DNA from: Pyrocephalus nanus
Lineage: Eukaryota; Chordata; Aves; Passeriformes; Tyrannidae
Assembly (NCBI GenBank): GCA_038380795.1
Contig: CM076261.1
Coordinates: forward strand, 94,882,418-94,946,417
DNA: 64,000 bases
Reading direction: 5' to 3'
Both the position numbers and the translations under genes were made by a program. The notes below the pieces were generated by a model. The model worked only from the letters and a program-made list of their open reading frames with translations. It had not been told where the DNA came from and did no database searches. The number at the start of each line of letters is the position of its first letter. Position 1 is the first letter of the stretch. This document shows, in pieces, positions 25,702 to 32,200 of the stretch.

Positions 25702-26217
25702 CCAAGGTTTTGCTTCTCCTGCACTTTGAAAGGAATGGAAGTGACAGTCCTGCCTTCCCCCTCTGCTGGAGCCCTTTGATCCAGCTCTATTAGGGAAGTT
25801 TGAATCACATACATATTCCCCTTTTCCTGCCATCATCTGGCTTTGCATTCATTTTAACCAGCAGCTCTTGGCTGGTGCTGAGGTCAGAGCAGAGCTCCCA
25901 AATTCCTCTGATTTGCTCCTTCTTGCTTATTAGCTCCTTGCTGTGTCCTGCTCCCTGCAGCTGGAATGGCTTTTGCTTGGGCTGGAGCCCTGTCCTGGAG
26001 CTCACAAAGAGGATCTGGATTCATGGAATCATGGAATATGGTTCAGGTTGGATTGGATTTTAAGGACCATTTTGTTCCAACCCCCTGCCATGGGCAGGGA
26101 CACCTTCCACTAGCCCAGGTTGCTCCAAGCCCCATCCAACCTGGCCTTGGACACTTCCAGGGATGGATCCACAACCTCTGTGGGCAAAAATCCAGCCCCA
26201 TCTCTCTGTTGGTCCTG

Positions 26218-26248
<31 letters not shown>

Positions 26249-29200
26249 AAAGGGGAAAAAAAAAAGGCAACTGCTCCAAAATCCATCATGAAAAGATTCA
26301 AAGAGGGTTTTTTGCCTTTCTATGACTTTTTCCTGTTTTCTTCTGGGCAGTGTTTCTGTCTTGAGTCCTCACTTTCTCTTCTCACATAGAGAGTTTTCTC
26401 AGCTTTCCTCTTTGGACACTTGGAGATGTTCCCGTTCCACCAGCACTTGCTTTGACATCTGACAGAGGGGTGAGAGAAAAGGGAGCATGGAGTAACAGGA
26501 AGGGTTTTAACCTGCCAGAGAGCAGGGTTAGATGGGATATTGGGAAGAAATTCCTCCCTGTGTAGGTGGGGAGGCCCTGGCACAGCTTGCCCAGAGAAGC
26601 TGTGGCTGCCCCTGGATCCCTGGAAGTGTCCAAGGTCAGGTTGGAGCAACCTGGGCTAGTGGAAGGTGTCCCTGTCCATGGCAGGAGGTTGGAATGAGGT
26701 CTTTAAGGTCCCTTCCAACCCAAACCACTCTATGATTCTGTGAATATTGATCATTATTGCAGCCCATCCCCACTCAGGGCTCTGTGTCTCCCTGGTGTTC
26801 TCTGCACCATGACAGGATTTATCCTTTGTTTTCTGACCTGTCCTTTCCCTGGCTGACTGGGAAGCTCCCAGGTGGGAAAACTTGGCTCCTATCCACAGTA
26901 ACCTCTTTGCCTGGGCTGAGGCTGGGAGTGGAGGAGCTCAGGTGGTGGTGGTTGTGTCACTCAGGGTCATTCCTCGCTGAGGAGTCAGAAAATCGGGAAG
27001 CTTTGCTGCTCCTGCTGCTGCCTGGGTGTCCCTCTGCAAGGGAAGCTCCACTTCTGTGCACAGTGTCTCTGTGCCACATCTTTAATCCTCTTTGCACTTC
27101 TTAAAGGCTTTAGTGGCTGGCAAATTTTAAAGCCAATTAGGGCAGTTTTTACAAGGAGGAGCTCTTCATAAAGTCCAGTAATTACTGCAATAAATTCTGT
27201 TATGAAAATGACGTCAAACCTTAATTCCTTCAGCCATAAACCATCTGTCAGCTCCTGGGTAGCCAAATATACCATCAATCAGAAGTTCACCTCCTTCTGT
27301 ACATCATCTGACACCTCCTGTCCCAAGAATTAGGCATCAGTTGCTCTGTGTTGCTCAAAGAAACATCCTATTCCCTGTATCCTCTGCTCCAACACCAGGA
27401 AGGGGCCACCAGCAGATTGAACTCCCGGTTGTTTAAACTCTTAAAATCTAAATAATTCTTTATAAAGCCTAAATAAAAGACTCTATAAAAAAACCAACAA
27501 CATGCTTAGGGTGTTGCTGGTCCCCTGCTGAGTCCCTGGGTGCCCCCATAAGGCAGCCTTGAGTGTTTTCAGCATTTTAGGGAATTTATTCCTCTATACC
27601 TACCCGGTGGGCTCTTCAGCAGACCAGAAGCATTGTCCCAAAAATGGATGGGATGTAAACCAGCAAGATTAACAGCAAGAACACTCTGGAAAATAGCCTG
27701 TTCCTGGTGCTGGTGGGACCACAGGCTTTCTCTGCAACCTTTAGGATGTTTAGGAGTCAGTGCAAAGAGCCCCTGAGGTTCTAAAGACCTCCTGGATCCA
27801 GTCCACCTTCACCTTCAGCTGTGTGACCTCAGTGGATTTTGGCTCACAGAAGCCCCTTCAGGTTCGATGAGCTTCTGAGAACACAGAAGCAGAAAACATA
27901 TTTTAAAACCCCTGCACGTGCTGAGTATTTCAAGTTTCCTGACTGATTTCCAAGTTAAAACCACAAATTAGTTCTCCTCTTTCTTTCTTTTTAATGTAAT
28001 GAAATTCTTACCAAAGTCAGCCCCTTCCTCTTATTTTTCTTTTCTCCTAAATGCAGAATAAAAGGAAAAGCATATTCTTTGTGGTTCAAGAGCATAAAAT
28101 GAAAGAACTGCAGCTACTTGTTTCCAAGAAGGAAAGGAAAATTTATCATTCTCCAAAGAAACAAGGCAGCTTTCCCATTTTCTAATCACTTTTCACCGAC
28201 ACTGATCCAAGGATGGATTAGACAGTGTGGGCCACATTTATCTTCCAAATTCCCTGCTCTGGGCTCTGAGTAACTTCATTCTGGTCCTAAAGTTATCAGT
28301 GTCACGGGGAGAGACCATTTGGGTCATGAAATACCCTTCAAGTTGACCCCAGGGGCGAGGAAAACAGCGTGGGAGGAGCTGCTTCCAGGGGAGTGACCAC
28401 TGTGGAAAGCACAGAGTTGCTCTGCAGGTTGTTCAGGGTAAACATAAAAATCAGGTATTAAAAAAATGGAAACAAACAAAACTCAACAAAACTCCAAACC
28501 CCACGAAACAAACCCAGGGAGACACAGCTGAGCAGTTCACACATTTCAGTGGTTTTGGCTGAAGGGTGAAACCAAAGCTGTGTCTCATAGCAGCCAGTTG
28601 GGCTCCTGGGCCCTATTTCTGCAATATAGGGATGCTGCTCCCAAGGAAAAAGAGTTGCACAGGGATGCAGGTGCTCTGGATGAAGCCAGGCTGGATCCCT
28701 GGAGGCAGAATAGTGTGGAGGGCAGGAAAATGTGGAGGTTGAGGGAGGTGATTCTGCCCCTCTGTCCCCAGCACAGGAAGGACGTAGAGCTGCTGGAGCG
28801 AGTCCAGAGGAGGCACCAACATGATTAGAGGGATGGAGCACCTTTCCTCTTAGGAAATGCTGGGAGAATTTGGATTGTTCAGCCTGGGGAAGAGGTGGCT
28901 TCAGGGAGACCTTAGAGCCCCTTCCAGTGCATAGAGGGGCTCCAAAAGAGGTGGGGAGGGAATTTATACAAGTGCCTGGAGTGACAGAACAAGAGGGAAG
29001 GGCTTCAAACTGACAGAGAGCAGGGTTAGATGGGATATTGGGAAGAAATTCCTCCCTGTGAGGGTGGGGAGGCCCTGGCACAGGTTGCCCAGAGAAGCTG
29101 TGGCTTCCCCATCCCTGGAAGTGTCCAAGGCCAGGTTGGGCTGTGCTTGGAGCAACCTTGGATAGTTTATGGCATCCCTGCCCGTGGCAGAGGGGTGGAA

Positions 29201-32200
29201 AGAGTTAATGTTTAAGGTCCCTTCCAACCCAAACCATTCTGTGATTCTGGGATGATTCTCTGAAGACCCCAGGGTAGAGAAGTACCTGCTGCACCACCAA
29301 GACCTTTCCATAACCACCAGGTGACTCACTGAGGAGTCTGCCAGGACCAGCTTTAGAAGGAGAGGGCTGTGTGGATTATTCCAGTGCGCTTTGCCTCTGT
29401 CTTTCTTAGGGATTTGGGTGTTTTTCGTTGCCACTTCATCTTAAGTGCCTTTTATCCCGAATCCCCTCCCTCCACCGTAAAGATTCGCAGCCAAAATTAA
29501 ATCACAAAATTGAATCATTGAAGGAGACTCTGAGTTCCCCCAGGGGGCTGAAGACCTCCAGCCTGCCCTGTGCAGCAGGTTTCATCCCACCTTGGGGTCT
29601 GGATGCTCCCTCCTTTCCCACCCCTCCAACAAAGCCTTCTGCTCCGCCATCCTGGCACCAGGCAGGAACTGGTAAACATTCCCCCCCCTTCCCAGTGTCC
29701 AGGAGCTGCTGGGCTGTGTCAGGGCAGAGTAATGGCTCTGTCTCTGTCCCCATGAGTTACTGGCAGAGCAGCCCCTGCTGCTTTCAGCCCCTGGCCGGGG
29801 TCATTCCTGGCTGGCTTGGAGGCGCCAGGCCCTGTGCCAGCTCCGGCGCCTTTTCCAGCCGGATTACACAACCCTCTCTCTTTCTCTCTCCAGGTTTTTT
29901 CTTCTTCTTTTCTGGGCATAGCTGAGTTTACCCTCCTGTCTGCAAGGATTGCTAAGACCCCACAGTGGAGCTGGAGGAAAATGCCAGAGTCGAGGCTTGA
30001 GCCCCGGGGCTGTTTCTCGGTGCTGTTCAAGTGGCCAAGGCCCCATAAAAACCTTTTCCATATGGAGGGAAAGAAAAGGGGAGCTGTTCCCAGGAGCCTG
30101 CTACCAATTCCCAGGGTGCCTGGTGCCAAGAGGAGATTTTCCTTTGTCCCACAGCATCCTTGGCAGAGCTCAGCCAGGCTGATTATCCTGAGTGGGCACC
30201 GAGTCCTTCTGCACCCACCCCTGAGGTGGCACCTCCACTCACATCACTATGGGAGTCTAATTCTTTTCTTAAAATTGGAAAGCTAAAAGCAAGGCCCCCA
30301 TCTCCATTTCCTCATTTCCCAGAGCTCTTGTTCATCTTTTAACTGTAAATAGACATCTTTGGGGTCGTTCAGCCTGCTGCAGTCACAGCCAGGTAACACA
30401 TCACGCTTGATGAGGTGGGTGGAAAACCACCACGTGGGCTTGGACACGAGGCCAGTCTTTCTGACTTCTTTCCGTGGCAGGGAAAAGAGAAGCTTGGAAA
30501 AATAAAAGAGCTGGGCAAGCACATGGCAGTGGCTCTTCAAGTGATCCCCAAGACTCCAGAGATTCGTGCTCAGAGACCCCCCTGAGGCAGAACGGTGTCA
30601 CTTCACTTCGTGGTACCGAGTGGGTTTGGCTTTCGTGAATGTTTCCACCTGTTTTTTTAATAAGTTTGGAAGTTTCCAGCGTGAACAGAGAGATGTGGAA
30701 GGGTGGTCTGGAGTTTGGCTGGGCCCCATGTGCAGGCACAGCTCCTGGGGTTCTCTCCTTGGCACCCTGTCCTGCTCTGTAGTTCTCATGTTGGAAGAGA
30801 TGAGCCCTCCCATCACTGGCACTTCCTGCCATCCAAAAACCACTCAGAATTTCACAGACCTCTTGGATATCCATCCACAGTCCCTTTTAAGGATGAAGGA
30901 TCATAGTCCTTTAAATTTTCCTGCTCCATAACTTTGTTCCTGGCTGGAAACTGGCCACCTTTATCACTTCCCTTGTATTCTTCTCTCAGGAGGCCCATGG
31001 AGTGCACATAATATTCAGGATGCAGGTGCACTGCCAGTAAAATATTTGCTGTTTCATTCTCTCTTCCTTTCTTCATTTTTCTCTTCTTAATAACTCCCAG
31101 CATTTAATATCTGGCTTCTATCACCACAGAATAATTATTGTAGCCCTTTGGTGGTGTTCCCCAGTGACAGGTCTGATCAGGGGCCGCTGATGGAGATGTG
31201 AACTTAAAATTGGTTTTATTGGAGTTGTTATTCCCACAATTCCTGTTCCCTGCGTGGATTTGCAGCTGTTCTGGCTCACTAATCTGTGACAAGGAGGGCT
31301 CTGAGGTTTGCTGATCATGTCCAGTGCCTGATCAGATCTGGGTGCACCCTCCCAGCGTGAAGGGGAGGCTGAAGGTCAGGAATGTGGCAGATGGAGAGAC
31401 TGTGAAAACAGGGATTGACTGGGAATAGAAGAACCTGCTGCTGAAGGTGGCTGTAATTAGTGCCAGCAAAGAAGGGCTTTCATTTCAGGGGGAAAAAATG
31501 AAATTATTTATGAACTACATGCATAAGATCCCTTGTGCTTCTCTGGTAAATAATACAGCTGTGGACAGTGGTAACTTTAAAAACTTGTGGCATTTCAGCA
31601 ATGCTGGGAGAAAACCAAATGTTTTTCATGGAAAACTCTGTCCAGACCAAGGTTGTTTTTCTTCACCTCTCGGGAAACTTTAATTTCATTCCATTTTTTT
31701 TGCTCTGTGTGTGCTTTTTTGTCTCTTTGTTTCCCTTCTCGCTGCATCTTTTCAGGCATTCAGTGGTCTGCAAAAAAACACTGTGGGTAGAAATTTCCCC
31801 TCAGGAAGCCTCAAACTTGTCCCACTAAGACACACACAGAGATAAATAGGTTCAGTTTTTAGTAGCAGTGGTTCTAAAATAAGTTCAAAAAAAAAAAAAA
31901 AAGATAATGCAATAAGTCAAGAATTTTATCACCTTTTCTGTCCTGTGAGTATTAATCACTGTTGTGGTAAATCATGGGATAAAGTAAGAATAACGCCAGC
32001 AGCATTAGCAAATTTCTGTATTGGAGAGTTAATGAAAACCTGAGGTGAGGATTTCAAGAGATGGAGTGTTTTACATTCTTCTGAGCAATACTTTTACAAA
32101 ACTTTGGTAAAAAAAACAAACAAACCAACAACAACAAAGCAACAGCTCTCAAAGGACTTTTAAAATGTGATTTTTCTCTCTTTGAATTAAAGATAAAGTC

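Noticed and set aside
28458..29081. 207-codon minus-strand frame
   Set aside because: It is mostly the reverse complement of the CR1 at 28725-29252.
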